A stretch of 64,000 bases of DNA from Papaver somniferum (Eukaryota; Streptophyta; Magnoliopsida; Ranunculales; Papaveraceae): assembly GCF_003573695.1 (NCBI RefSeq), contig NC_039362.1, forward strand, positions 5,990,088 to 6,054,087, in the 5' to 3' direction. Position 1 is the stretch's first letter. The number at the start of each line of letters is the position of its first letter. Shown here piece by piece: positions 53,771 to 64,000 of this stretch. The notes below the pieces were generated by a model, which made no database searches, was not told where the DNA came from, and was given only the letters and a program-made list of their open reading frames with translations. The position numbers and the translations under genes are program-made.

Positions 53771-55518
53771 GTCATCTGTCACACCAAAATGTATAACTCA
53801 AACCTCTAATTAAGTAGTTGATTCATCGGATTAGGCTAATGTACCTGTGTTCTTTGCTCATCAAGGATGAGAGCAGAGATTCTGTGTGGACCTTCATTTG
53901 AACCTATCATTTAACAAAAATATAAGACTAGGCCTACTAGTGTGGTGGTCTCCATGTATGACCCTCAATTTTGTTGTTAGTGTGAGAGGGTTGTCTAACA
54001 AACAAATATAAACCAATGATTGTCTGTGCTCACCTGGATCGGTAAGCCATCCCAGTGGAAGCATGTCCAAGTCAGGCCATGACTTCCCTTTCAAGCCCTG
54101 AGCTCCTACCATTTTAGCAGCAGAAAAGTCTCTGATAAAAAAAGAACATGTAAGCCACTAAGCAAGACTTAAATCAAAAGAAAGGTGAACTCATACCAGA
54201 ATGGATATATTGGATTGGTAATTTGTTCTCCAAGTGAACTACAAATTCTTCTGTAGACCTTGTTACGTTAAAATGGGCAGCCACGTCCTCCTATTTATCC
54301 CAGTCGTCTCCTGTTATTCGGTACATGTTCACAAGGTTGCTTACATCCTTGGCCATGGTGGGTGTTACACTAAGAATGCTAACGTCCTCCCATTTGTTCT
54401 CTAGGTCTTACAAGGTCACTTTCCTTAATATAAAACATTAAGGAAAGTTTGATTGGCAAATATAATTAAGGTTACCAAAATCAACACCCCATTCAGCATA
54501 TTGCTGATAGAGGGACCTCAAGAAAGCTCTACCAGCTCCAAGTTTAGTGTCCACACTCATAAAACCCTGTGACATCCACGCACATGTCCTCTTTCAGACC
54601 AATATCTGTCGCCCGCCAATTTCTACCAGACTCCTCATAGGCACCTCCCTAACAAAATCACAAGGCAGAAACTGTAACTGATAATGAAAATCCAGGTCAA
54701 TCATCGCGTAGTTCTCGTGGTGCAGAAATCATACCTTGGTTGTGTCCAAGATTGGAGTGTTTGCATTTACAGCCTGTGTACTTATTCCTCTCATTACATG
54801 GATTCCAAACTTCAAACCCATAGCATGCATGAACTTTCTTGGCGACTTCACTGAATCCTTTACCACCTCTGGAAGAAGGCCATCTTTCTAGATCATGAAT
54901 CATCTTTCCCCATTCATCGATTACATCAAGCCCCAGTGAATTAGTGTAGGCACCAGGTACCTTCCTCCTATACCAAAGGTAATCCACCACAACATACTAC
55001 CCAAAAACCGACAATAACAAAAGGTACAATTATCCATATACATTGCAATTAAACTGGGGGAAATGTAACCTGAAATACAGTTGGAAGTTACCTGATATCC
55101 GTGAGTAAGTAGCCGTTGTGACACAATTTCCGCATTTTGCAAGAACTCTTCCTCTGAGATGATCCATGAAAAGGAATCATAAGAGTTCCAACCCCTTGGA
55201 GGGAGATTAGCTTGTTGTTCTTGCTTCTGTGCCAAAGCTTCAGCTACTTCCCTGAATTTGGTGTCATGTTATTTTCATCACATATCAAATGCAACACCAA
55301 AAGAAGGGACTACAGAAATGGCTAGTTTTTCCTTTGTTTTTCTAGTTTATCTAGAGTCTCCATGAATGTGAAGGAAATTATAATTCAGCATTGAGCAAAG
55401 CACCAATTATTGAAGTGAGATGATTTTGTAATACCAATCTATAATAATCAAAGTGAAAGAAATACCTTTGAAGAAGAACAAGAACAGTGAAAAGTAGGAT
55501 TCTCATTATCAGCATCAT

Positions 55519-56529
55519 CACGATCGGTATTGTCGAGGATAACTAGAGTACTGTGTGGTTGTATCAGTATACTGATAGTGTATTACTAGTAGCTAGCCTA
55601 CTCCTATTATAAAATTTTTTAACGAAAATGGAGTTGGTAAATATGACAAAACTTCAAAACAATCCAGCATGAAGAGATATTAAAAATGACAAATCTGTAA
55701 AAACAGCTTTTCTTTTTTCTCTTTTGCTTTCAAGGAGTGAGAGCAATTACAGAGCTTTTCACAGACACTATTGTCATTTTATAAGTGGTGGTTGGCAGCA
55801 CTCAGCAGTAGTACACACTGCTGATGGAAATTCAGTGGACAAATTTCATTAAAAAAAACAAAACAACAACAAGAAGATGATGATTCGGAAATTCAGTTGA
55901 ATGATTATGTAAAATGTCTGACCATTTGCAAGTTCTTAACTGCTTCAGCAAACTTCTTTATTTTTCTGAATTGTGGCCTATGACTCATAACAAGTTACAG
56001 TCACAGAGTTAGTAAAGTAAACAACGCGATAGACCAGCAGTGAATACACCTTACAGGCACGAGCAAAAATTTACAATGGACATCTTTTCAACTGCTTGCC
56101 ACCATACGGTGCATACAAGACCAGAAAAATAAATTGATGACTGGAAAACTTTCATTTCACCCATTAATTGAGTATTAAAAGCTTTATAACTTTTGAGTTC
56201 ATGGATAGGTGTCCCTGTCCACCTCACATGCACATACTCTAACCAAACATGAAATGGCAAGGAATAGAGAAATAAATATTAACTGAAACAGAATGCCAGG
56301 TAATTGTTGCAACATAAATTGATTGACGGTAGAAACAGTGGTTGCAGCAAGTTCTAGTGCAAGTCGTTTCTTGAGAAGATAATACACAAAAAAGGGATCC
56401 CCTATAATTAACTCCCCGGTGACCGTGGAAAGTGGAAATAATATATATATATATATATCAATAATGTTTTGTTGACCGTGAAAAATCACGGAAGAGAAAC
56501 AAAACCGGCCCCTAATAACTCCCTGGTGG
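55519..56529. other. No gene seen
   Basis: AT-rich upstream region of the glycosidase pseudogene, which should include its former promoter. Frames 56051-56260 and 56199-56594 have no recognisable content. An (AT)n microsatellite is at about 56440-56458. Confidence 0.4.
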
Positions 56530-56537
56530 GGTTTCAT

Positions 56538-57218
56538 TGGGCTGCACATGGGCGGGTATGAGCGGGTATAAGCTAAAATCAACCTCGCACCCACATACTA
56601 CGGTTTTTTTTTTTCATAACCAACCCCACACCCACAAACAGGTACGGGTTGGGCGGGTATGGGTTTAAACCCGCTTTATATTCAAGTATTTAGAGTAACT
56701 TCTATTCTCCTTGATTAAGTGAGAAAAAAAAACCAAAACCCCCAAAATATTCATATCTAGGAAGTTCACAGATGAAGATTAAGTGTTGAATCTGTTGATT
56801 TTTCGATTGTTTTCGATTTCTGATGAAGATTCGAAGTTGTTGTTGTCGATTTCTGGTGAAGATTTCTGGTAATTGTCGTTCGTAGGTGAAGAAGAAGAAC
56901 TGAGGAGGAAGAAGAGGAGAGGCCGAACAGAAAGAAGAGTGTAGAAAGTGAATGAGGGTTATCAGTTATCCTATCTACTAGTATTAGGGTTTCATAATGG
57001 ACGACTAGGATTAGTTTTATCTAATGGTATATAATCTGCGGGTTTTTTGGGCGGGTATGTGCGGGTATTAGCTTAAACCAACCTCGCACCCACAGACAGC
57101 GGTTTTTTTTTCTCATAACCAACCCCGCACCCACAACGGGCGGGTATGGATTAAAAATCCATGGACTTAACGGGTACGGGTGGGTTTGGGTATCATGGAC
57201 GGGTCTTGTGCAGCCCTA
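56538..57218. mobile_element. Non-autonomous hAT element, 681 bp
   Basis: The left end TGGGCTGCACATGGGCGGG and the right end read inward TAGGGCTGCACAAGACCCG form the TIR. Flanks are GGTTTCAT (56530-56537) and GGTTTCAA (57219-57226), an 8-bp TSD with one change. Both subterminal regions carry repeated CGGGTA/ACCCGC motifs and 'CCTCGCACCCACA'. The middle holds GAAGAAGAA-rich sequence resembling a gene leader but no transposase. Confidence 0.88.
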
Positions 57219-57226
57219 GGTTTCAA

Positions 57227-57776
57227 CGGCTTTTTCTTCCGGGATTAGCCACGGTCAACGTAGCACTACTGCCTATATATATATGTACCAAATGTAAAAG
57301 ACACTGTATCCTCACCAAATACCAAATGAGGAACGCGCCCCACCTGCTTGTTGCCCAAAAATTTGCTTCAAGGGGTCCTCGTTCTTTAGGTGCTATGTAG
57401 TGTAGTCTAAATCTCAAGCAAACCTTTCTATTCTCTGCTCTTCATATTGTCCGGGCCAATTTCTCTGATCAGCTTTCACCGTTGGTCCATCATTTTGTGG
57501 AGCAAACACACTGCCCCTTGAAATAATTTTCTGTTAAAATCTTTGCATCAGGATTCAGGAGTCGCTATTCTCTATCAAGATTTATACATGCAGGAAGTGA
57601 GAGGGTTTTCTCCCGTAGATCCTGGTTAGAAGGTTTCTTGGGCCAGCAGTTCTTGTTTAATGAGTAATGACAACATCTTCTACCAAGGTTGTCCATCCAA
57701 ACGACTTGGATAATCGCCGTCTTCATTCACTTTGCTAACGCCCCAACGATAAGCATAGCGAAGTTGCCTCCACGAC
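57227..57776. other. No recognised gene
   Basis: There is no supported frame. The sequence continues at 58854 once the LTR element at 57777-58848 is removed. A plus frame across the rejoined site is open for some 40 codons, but I recognise nothing in it. Confidence 0.35.
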
Positions 57777-58241
57777 TGTTGGAAAAAAAATGGGTTTCAC
57801 AAAGGATGAATGAATCAGAGAAGAAAGTGTTGCACTCCAAAACTTTCAAGGCTTGTATAAATTTCTTTTAGACAAATATTTCTACCCTCCCAATAACAAT
57901 TGGCGATTACAACAGGTATGCGAAATATTTCCTTCAGGATACAATGAAAGCCCTGCAACGAAAAATTGAATTCAAGGTTTGTACCCCTTGATTCAATCAA
58001 GAACACACAAAGAGATTTCTGATTTCTGATGATGCTTTTTGAAACAGAGAAAACAGTTTGATTTTTCTTATATGTTAAACGAAACTGGGAGAAGCTATTT
58101 ATAAAGGGTTTTGCACCTGTTGGGAATAGGTTTTTATTCGCCAACAGGTTTCTATTCACGAAACGTCAGGTTCCTTCATCAACAGACATCAATGGTGTCT
58201 TTTGGATTCGAAATTTTCGAACAGGCTTTTATCGGCCACAG

Positions 58242-58264
58242 CCTGGGGGGCGATGCCCCCCAGG
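58242..58264. repeat. Perfect GC palindrome in LTR (first copy)
   Basis: CCTGGGGGGC and GCCCCCCAGG flank a GAT spacer, giving a perfect 10-bp hairpin stem. It lies near the start of the LTR when read on the minus strand. Confidence 0.95.
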
Positions 58265-58787
58265 ACCCCCCTTTGGTTAGCGGCGTTGAAAATATTCCAA
58301 CATTCTCCCCCTATTTTCAAAAACCATAAAACAAAGTTAAAACTTTTAAATCAGAGTGACTGCATCACCGAAGTGACTGCCTACGTACCCGAGTGGGATC
58401 AAGCCAACGTAGTTCAAGCACAATTGAGACTAAGCATCATCGTTGAAACCAACACATAAATGATAGGTATTTTTTGGATTTGAACCTTCACTTAGTGTAA
58501 GAAACTCAAAGCCTTATCGAGGTTCTATGGTGAAACCAGTCTTGAACCAAGTACCCCTTATGATAAAACCGGAGTCTCCACACATATTGATTTCATAAAA
58601 TCATGTGTTCTGTAGCCAAGCACGTTAATGGCCATGTGCTTATATCCTTGTTCATGAGTCTTCTTTAGAGAACGGTCTTCTTCTCTTAGGAAACGGCCTT
58701 ATTTCCATACTCATATAGGTAAGTCTCGAAGGTGTTTCTGCGATACACCTTTTACTAATCATAGACTCATTAAGGATTTACATCCAT

Positions 58788-58810
58788 CCTGGGGGGCGAT
58801 GCCCCCCAGG
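58788..58810. repeat. Perfect GC palindrome in LTR (second copy)
   Basis: This is the same palindrome in the truncated 5' LTR. LTR homology ends exactly at this hairpin, suggesting it was the deletion endpoint. Confidence 0.95.
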
Positions 58811-58853
58811 ACCCCCCTTTGGTTAGCGGCGTTGAAAATATTCCAACAACGAC

Positions 58854-59240
58854 TCGCTATAAGCACATCCGACTTCAAGCACACCAGGAAGCAAGGGCAG
58901 CCAAGCTGGTAGCAAGCTTCCGGAATTCATCCAACTCTTCTTTGCAGAAAAGATTCACCTAATTCGTTCAAAACCCCGAGATCTGAGTTTATTTTTATTT
59001 TATTTTTACACGGCTAATTCAATCCAATCCAATCAGTAGTTATATGTAAAGAAAAATTGTTTACACCATACTTAATAAATAAAAAATGTATAGCTTTATT
59101 CCACTACGATAAAAAATCGAAAGAGTATTCACAAATACATGAAGAAAAAAACATATCGCCGAAACTTTAGGAAAGTTCGGGGTCCCATGTAAACTGCTCA
59201 ATGCTCATCTGTCTCAAATGTGTAACCGTATGCTGATCAG
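58854..59240. other. No recognised gene
   Basis: It continues the sequence interrupted by the LTR element. No supported frame, RNA gene or repeat was found. Confidence 0.35.
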
Positions 59241-59246
59241 TTGCAC

Positions 59247-59393
59247 GGAGTCTGCTTTGTACACTCTGAAAATGAAGGGATGTCTAATGCTTCAGACATT
59301 CTATCACGCAACAACGGGTCCTCGGAGAACTTAATCGACGCTTCAGCTGCATTATCCTTAAATTCTTCTAATGTTGGAAATCGCTCAATAAAA
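59247..59393 (-). other. Possible exon fragment of unknown gene
   Basis: On the minus strand a frame of about 48 codons reads FPTLEEFKDNAAEASIKFSE then DPLLRDRMSEALDIPSF and ends at a TGA. Its composition and amphipathic pattern look like real protein, and an AG splice-acceptor candidate precedes it. I do not recognise the family. A shorter overlapping plus frame (59241-59432) looks less protein-like. Confidence 0.3.
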
Positions 59394-59439
59394 TATGATT
59401 TAAAAGATTTAACAAAAATTATAATTTATTGATTTTTTT

Positions 59440-60010
59440 GTGAATGAGAAACTTACTAGTCCCACACCGTTTAATTTTCATTCTTTAGTTGTTTTAAGAG
59501 ACTATATAAGATTTTTAGTCCCACATCGGGGAACTTCCCTTCTTAAGTTGTATTTGTCAATTACATAAACAAATTCATTACTTTTATAAAATCTATGGGA
59601 AATGGGTTTCTCTATATTTTAGAGAGACCCCTAAGGGAAAATATTTTATATTGTTTTCTTTAGCATTCGCGATTTTCCTTGCGCATCTACTACATATGGT
59701 AGTAGTAGGTGTATTAGGGTGTTTTATCCTGGAGATATCCGTCCCTGTGTTTTATCCTGAAGATATCCGTCCTATGAGGGCTATAACATCACTCTTGAGT
59801 GTCCGGGAGCTAATGTTTTAAGGACAGCGTGTTGAACGCGTGACTCACTTTGTTTTCCAAAGTTTTGCCTTGTTGTTGTTGCGGAGATATGGGAAGCTTG
59901 TTCGTTTCGTCAAAGCAATCACTTCCATTATAACAGAGATAAGTATCAATAATTTTTGTTTATTTGATTTTTCTTTGTTTTTGATTATTGCACCCAACAA
60001 TCTTAAGACA
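59440..60010 (+). repeat. Probable LTR and leader of a decayed Copia element
   Basis: It contains 'AGTCCCACACCG' and 'AGTCCCACATCGGGGAA', a phrase common near the start of plant Copia LTRs. A repeated 'GTGTTTTATCCTG(G/A)AGATATCCGTCC' (59718, 59749) and a CCCAACA end near 59999 follow. No second LTR or clear primer site was found. It precedes the gag-pol remains on the same strand. Confidence 0.5.
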
Positions 60011-60449
60011 TTATAGTTTGTAATAATCATGGATGTTAATTGTGGAGTGAAAAACAAAAAACAAATTTTTGGTCAGCTATAGAGTTTTGAATTTTTTTTC
60101 TTAACCTAGAAGGAATTTCAATGAACCCTTTTGACCTAACGTAGTAGACATCTTTATAGTTACCCACACAAAATATCAGAACTTTTGGAGTTGTAAAAGT
60201 ATTTTTTTGATATTTTACAAAACAGAGAAACGTTCTTGAAAAATTCTGACGAACAAAAATTTGTTGTTGACTAAATTAGTTTTAAAGGGGTAACCATGAG
60301 TTTTTTGAAAAGGAGATTGAAACGAAGTTTGTAGATCTAGATGTTATCTTCAAAACTCATATTTTATTTTCCGATTCGGAACTAAGGTTTGTGAAATGTG
60401 GTGTATTAGGTGATTAGGAAATTACCGTGTCCGTGGTCAGAGTATAAAA

Positions 60450-62735
60450 GAAGATTATGACATGAAATTCAAAAAGGACATGGATACTAGGCGCATGTTG
60501 ATGAACACAATTCTTCCAAAGATGACAAATGCAAGAACATCAAACACAACTCTAACCGTAGTCTTCATAAGAAAGGTATGTTTTGTAAAAGTGAATCTGA
60601 CATTACTTTAATTAAGGTGATTGTTATGTTTGTAAAATTCCTGGCCACACGGCAGTAAATTCTAGACAACATAAAAACCTTAATAAGTAGAAAGTAAATG
60701 CTAATTTATTTGAAACAAACTAGAACGAGCTCAGTGGCATGATGTCGGAAGTTATTTTAATAACCAATGTGAGAGACCAGTAGGTGAACTCTGGAGCCAC
60801 TAAGCATTTTTGTTGAAACAGAGATCTATTCACATCTTATCAGAGGATAAGGGATGTTGAGAAAATCTATATGAGTAACTCATATGAGACAGAGGTTGCA
60901 TAAAAGGGAAAGGTTGAGCAGAAGCTCATATTTGTAATGTTCTCACATTGAATGAAGTTTTCATGTTCCGAGCATATGCAAGAATCTTGTATCTTGTTCT
61001 GTTGTAGATGGTAACAGAATTAAGATATTAATTGAATTTTGAAAACTTGTCGTAACTAAGGGCCGTGATTTTTTAAGCAACGGTTATAAGACTTAGGGTC
61101 TATATATGCTTAACAGAAAAAAAATGATGAAGTGAAAAAAGTTGATTCTTGTGTTTTATTTTGTGTGATTGTATGTTTTGCATGGTAGACTAGGAACCCT
61201 AAACTAATAACTCAATGCATAAACTGGCTAGCGTAGGCTGCGTACCCAAATTTAGTTTGGATATTGAAAACAAAATTTAAATCTTTGCAGAATCAAAATA
61301 TGCTATAAAACCTTTTAGCAAAATTGTTCAGAGTTATTCTAAGCCCTTATAATTAATTCATTTAGACCTAGTTGACATTGAATCAACCCAAACGAAAGTG
61401 GTTTATAACTTTCATAGATGATTGTACGAAGTACTATCTTGTATACTTTCTTAAGGATAAGGATAATGCCTTAGAATCCTTAAGAGTATAAACTTGAAAT
61501 AGAAATAGAAGTATATAATACCACTAAAAGGGTTAGGTATGAACATGATGGCGAGTATGAAATTCATATAGGAGATTACACCTTCTTATTCACCATAGTC
61601 TAATGGTATAGTTGAACGTAAGAACAGAAGCATCAAGGAGATGATATATACCATGTTAATTAAAGGATATCCACCAACTTATGGGGGAAGGTCGTCCTCT
61701 AAATTTATTATATCTCGAATAGAGTAACCTTTAAAGGATCAGATAAAACTCCATATGAGTATGGAAAGATAAACAACCTTCTTATGCATACGTCAAAGTG
61801 TGGGGATGTTTAGGTAAGGTATACTGAGTACCCTACTGCATATAGTTTTTTGGTTATGAGTTTTGATTTTTCTGACATTTGTGTGAATAATTTTATGGAG
61901 TCTAGGGATGTTGATTTATTTGAAAATGTTTATTTTGAAATCTGTCTCTTCTTAGGGATGTGTTGTTGATTCCATAGATGCCTTTTTAACTATTCAACTT
62001 GTCAGAATTTACCTTCAAAGGAATATGGAGTAGAATTGATCCTAGTAGAAGTAAATGGATTAGAAACGAGACCTGTTATGGAATTGAATTCATGATATTC
62101 CTAGCTTAGTTTGATCTCCATGCTCGTAAAGAAGCCATAACATCTACTGAAACCCCATTCTGGTGAGAAGCTTCATTTAGTGAAATGGACTCAGTCCGTC
62201 AAAACCAGACTTGGGAGCTTGCTAGTTTACATGCAGGGAGTAAGACCATAGAATGTAAATAAGTCTTGAAGAGGAAACGTAAGGTAGATGGAACTGTGGA
62301 AAAATATTAGGCTAGGTTGGTAGCTAAAGGCTATATATTAAAAGAAGGTGCAGATTTCGTTGATTCTTATTCACTTGTGACGAGAATTACTTCTGTTGAG
62401 ATGTTAATTGTTATTGCTGCCATAAACAACTTAGAGATACATCAGATGGATGTTAAGACATCTTTTCTAAAACCGTGAATTAGATAAAGAAATTTACATA
62501 GACCAACCTGAGGACTTTGTAGTGAAAGGATATGAAGACAAAGTTTGTAAGTTGAACAAATCTTTATATGGTTTTCAAATAAGCATGTAAATAGTGACCT
62601 GAAAAATTTGATCATGTGACAATGAGTAGTGGATTTAAGTCAATGAATCTTACAAGTAACTTGTTAAGGACGCCTGTGTGATTGTATGCTTGTATGTTGA
62701 TGATATGATTATACTTGATACAAACATAACCAGCC
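60450..62735 (+). pseudogene. Decayed Copia gag-pol, plus strand
   Basis: In order on the plus strand: zinc knuckle CYVCKIPGHTAVN (about 60625), protease NSGATKHFC (about 60795), integrase pieces FITFIDDCTKYYLVYFLKD (about 61400) and SNGIVERKNRSIKEM (about 61600), RT pieces NQTWELASLHAGSKTI (about 62195), ARLVAKGYILKEGADFVDSY (about 62310), IHQMDVKTSFL (about 62440) and [10 protein letters not shown] (about 62695). Stops and shifts are frequent, so the copy is old. RNase H and the 3' LTR are missing because homology stops where the minus-strand Copia fragment begins. Confidence 0.85.
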
Positions 62736-64000
62736 GTCTGACGAAAATCATCTTCTTCAGCCGCCTGTTTTAGTTCATAAAGTGACTTATGCAGCTTACA
62801 CACATGGTTTGGATAGTACGGATCCACATAACCAACCGTATGACGCATGTAGACATCTTCTTCTAACTAACCATGAAGAAAATCATTCTCCACATCAAGC
62901 TGCGTTTATAATCTAGTGATTCATAACAACAACTGACAAAACCATACGAATGGTGCACGGTTTAATAACTGGACTGAAGGTCTCTCCATAGTCCATACCT
63001 TGTTGCTGGTTATATCCCTTTGCTACCAAGCGATCTTTAAACTTTTCAATGGTGCCATCAGGATTCTGCTTAATTCGATACACCCATTTAGAACCAACTA
63101 CGTTCATACCTATCTCATATTTCACCAGAGAATAGGTTCCATTACGGATCAAAGCATTGATTTGTACATCCATGTCTTCCTTCCACTTTGGATTTTTTGA
63201 AGCTAAACTGTAAGAAGTTGGATCCATGTATTCTGCATCAGGAAGAGGGATTTTAGAAGCTGTTAAACACAGTTTATTAATGGGTTTGACAATTCCATCA
63301 CTTGATCTTGTTATCATTGAATGCCTCATTGTATCTTGCTGGATTGCTTGATCAACAACATCATTATGTTGTACAACAGCTGACACAGATAAAGTTGTTG
63401 AGTTATCCGGACTAACATCTTCTAAATAATCTTGATGTGCCACTGAATTCTGTGATGCAGATTCTGCTGGTGTAGATTGCGTAGCTGGCTGTGTGTGCAC
63501 CTGAACTTGATCTGGGATATCTTCTACAGCTTCTGAAACAGCACAACAAATGAATGGTGGTGATAATAAAATACTAGTGCTGGATGGAATAGTACCTTGT
63601 GAAAGCAACGGATCCTACTGCTTGAGAGACTAAAAGGGAATGTACTTTCTTCAAAACGAACATGGCGACATATATATAACCTATTTGTTCCTCGATGAAG
63701 ACACAAATAACCCTTGTGAGCATTACTATACCCTAAGAATACACAGGGTAGCGATATGGGTTCTAGTTTTGTGGTATTATACTGGAGAAGACACGGATAT
63801 GCTAAGCACCCAAACACATGCAGGAATTTGTAGTCTGGTTTCAAGCCAAAAATAAGTTCTAACGAGTTTTAAATTCATTTGCAGATTTAGGTAATCTGTT
63901 GATTAGATAGCAAGTCGTAGTAAAGGCATCAGCCCAAAAACTTTTGGGCATGTGAGCATGAAATAATAAGGCCAGACCAGACTCCGTGACATGCCTTATG
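62736..64000 (-). pseudogene. Copia pol fragment, minus strand, runs off the window
   Basis: Reading leftward from the window end: integrase C-terminal part (FGCLAYPCLLQYN, CVFLGYSNAHKGYLC, frame 63844-63524), then a 231-codon frame (63608-62913) covering the Ser/Thr/Gln-rich linker and RT start, with ALIRNGTYSLV, NVVGSKWVYRIKQNPDGTIE and KDRLVAKGYNQQQGMDYGET. A shifted frame continues with VEN.FLHG and [20 protein letters not shown] to about 62760. A short segment (62735-62765) repeats, in variant form, bases of 62825-62862. RT active site and RNase H are missing. The FGC(L)AYP integrase end and KARLVAKG-type RT are standard Copia. Confidence 0.85.

Larger units (their letters stand above)
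50830..55518 (-). pseudogene. Melibiase-family glycosidase (arabinopyranosidase/alpha-galactosidase-like), multi-exon, broken
   Basis: It resembles the Arabidopsis APSE-type secreted glycosidase of cell-wall sugars. Minus-strand exons: 55518-55466 (signal peptide MMLIMRILLFTVLVLLQ), 55251-55092 (LPPRGWNSYDSFSWI), 54996-54735 (VVVDYLWYRRKVPGAY...HVMRGISTQAVNANT), about 54650-54480 (GGAYEESGRNW...LRSLYQQYAEWGVDF), about 54385-54230 (TMAKDVSNLVNMYRITGDDW), 54133-54039 (GLKGKSWPDLDMLPLGWL), 53908-53846, a degenerate one to about 53770, then pieces at 52365-52300 and 52230-51983, 51874-51720, about 51515-51440 and 51117-50830 (C-terminal SFFNLNPEK...HGCALCVLN). Defects: a frameshift near 54590, no exon carrying the catalytic KHD Asp, a TAG in place of the Trp of DDWD.W, and an insertion between MTLWSM and TYDLI. 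Confidence 0.88.
57777..58848 (-). mobile_element. Internally deleted LTR retrotransposon, 1,072 bp, TSD ACGAC
   Basis: ACGAC flanks both ends (57772-57776 and 58849-58853). Read on the minus strand it starts TGTTGGAATATTTTCAACGC at 58848. Only about 60 bp of this 5' LTR remain before internal sequence. A polypurine tract AAAATAGGGGGAGAA stands at about 58303-58317, and then a complete LTR begins with the same TGTTGGAATATTTTCAACGC at 58302 and runs to CCAACA at 57777. No coding frame remains. The purine tract with TGTTGGAA is of Copia style, but the lineage is not proven. Confidence 0.85.

Overview
This window looks like intergenic chromosomal DNA from a flowering plant, probably a large-genome eudicot. 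It holds Ty3/Gypsy, Ty1/Copia, hAT and LINE sequences nested in one another, plus two decayed plant genes: a LysM receptor-like kinase and an arabinopyranosidase/alpha-galactosidase-type glycosidase. I found no intact host gene, rRNA, tRNA or CRISPR. The only two coding units that look intact belong to transposons: a four-exon hAT transposase (23141-25877, minus) and a Copia polyprotein (41835-45872, plus).

Region 1-10.3 kb. A minus-strand Ty3/Gypsy polyprotein of the Tat type (gag near 6.3 kb down to integrase near 1.4 kb) meets, tail to tail, a plus-strand fragment of a plant-mobile-domain (PMD)-type protein (633-1279). An Athila-type LTR fragment in reverse orientation interrupts that protein at 632. 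Upstream lies a non-coding stretch with a long hairpin and three tandem-repeat families. It ends in a polypurine-tract-like motif and a 373-bp LTR (9900-10272).

Region 10.99-36.29 kb is best read as one old Tat-type element. Its 5' LTR is 10991-14949 and its 3' LTR ends at 36287. It carries a broken gag, two tandem arrays and an antisense PMD gene. Later insertions interrupt it: a 3.6-kb solo LTR (TSD CTCTC) inside its 5' LTR; a solo Athila-type LTR (plus, TSD CATCG) and a second one (minus) inside the PMD gene; a complete hAT transposon (TSD ATCCAAAC) inside that second LTR; and an Athila-type gag-protease element inside its 3' LTR. The PMD gene can be followed across these insertions.

Region 36.3-46.2 kb holds a LINE RNase H remnant, a non-autonomous hAT element (TSD CGTAGAAG), a TIR element with a 21-copy minisatellite, and a very young 4,617-bp Copia element with identical 249-bp LTRs and TSD TTATT.

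Region 46.2-59.4 kb holds a minus-strand Tat gag with its LTR, a LYK4/5-like pseudogene, a glycosidase pseudogene split by hAT-tip repeats, a further hAT MITE, and an internally deleted LTR element (TSD ACGAC).

Region 59.4-64 kb holds two decayed Copia elements: a plus-strand one up to about 62.73 kb, and a minus-strand one that runs off the window end.

All calls come from reading sequence and translated frames by eye. Target-site duplications and LTR pairs were compared base by base. Lineage names rest on remembered motif patterns, not on searches.
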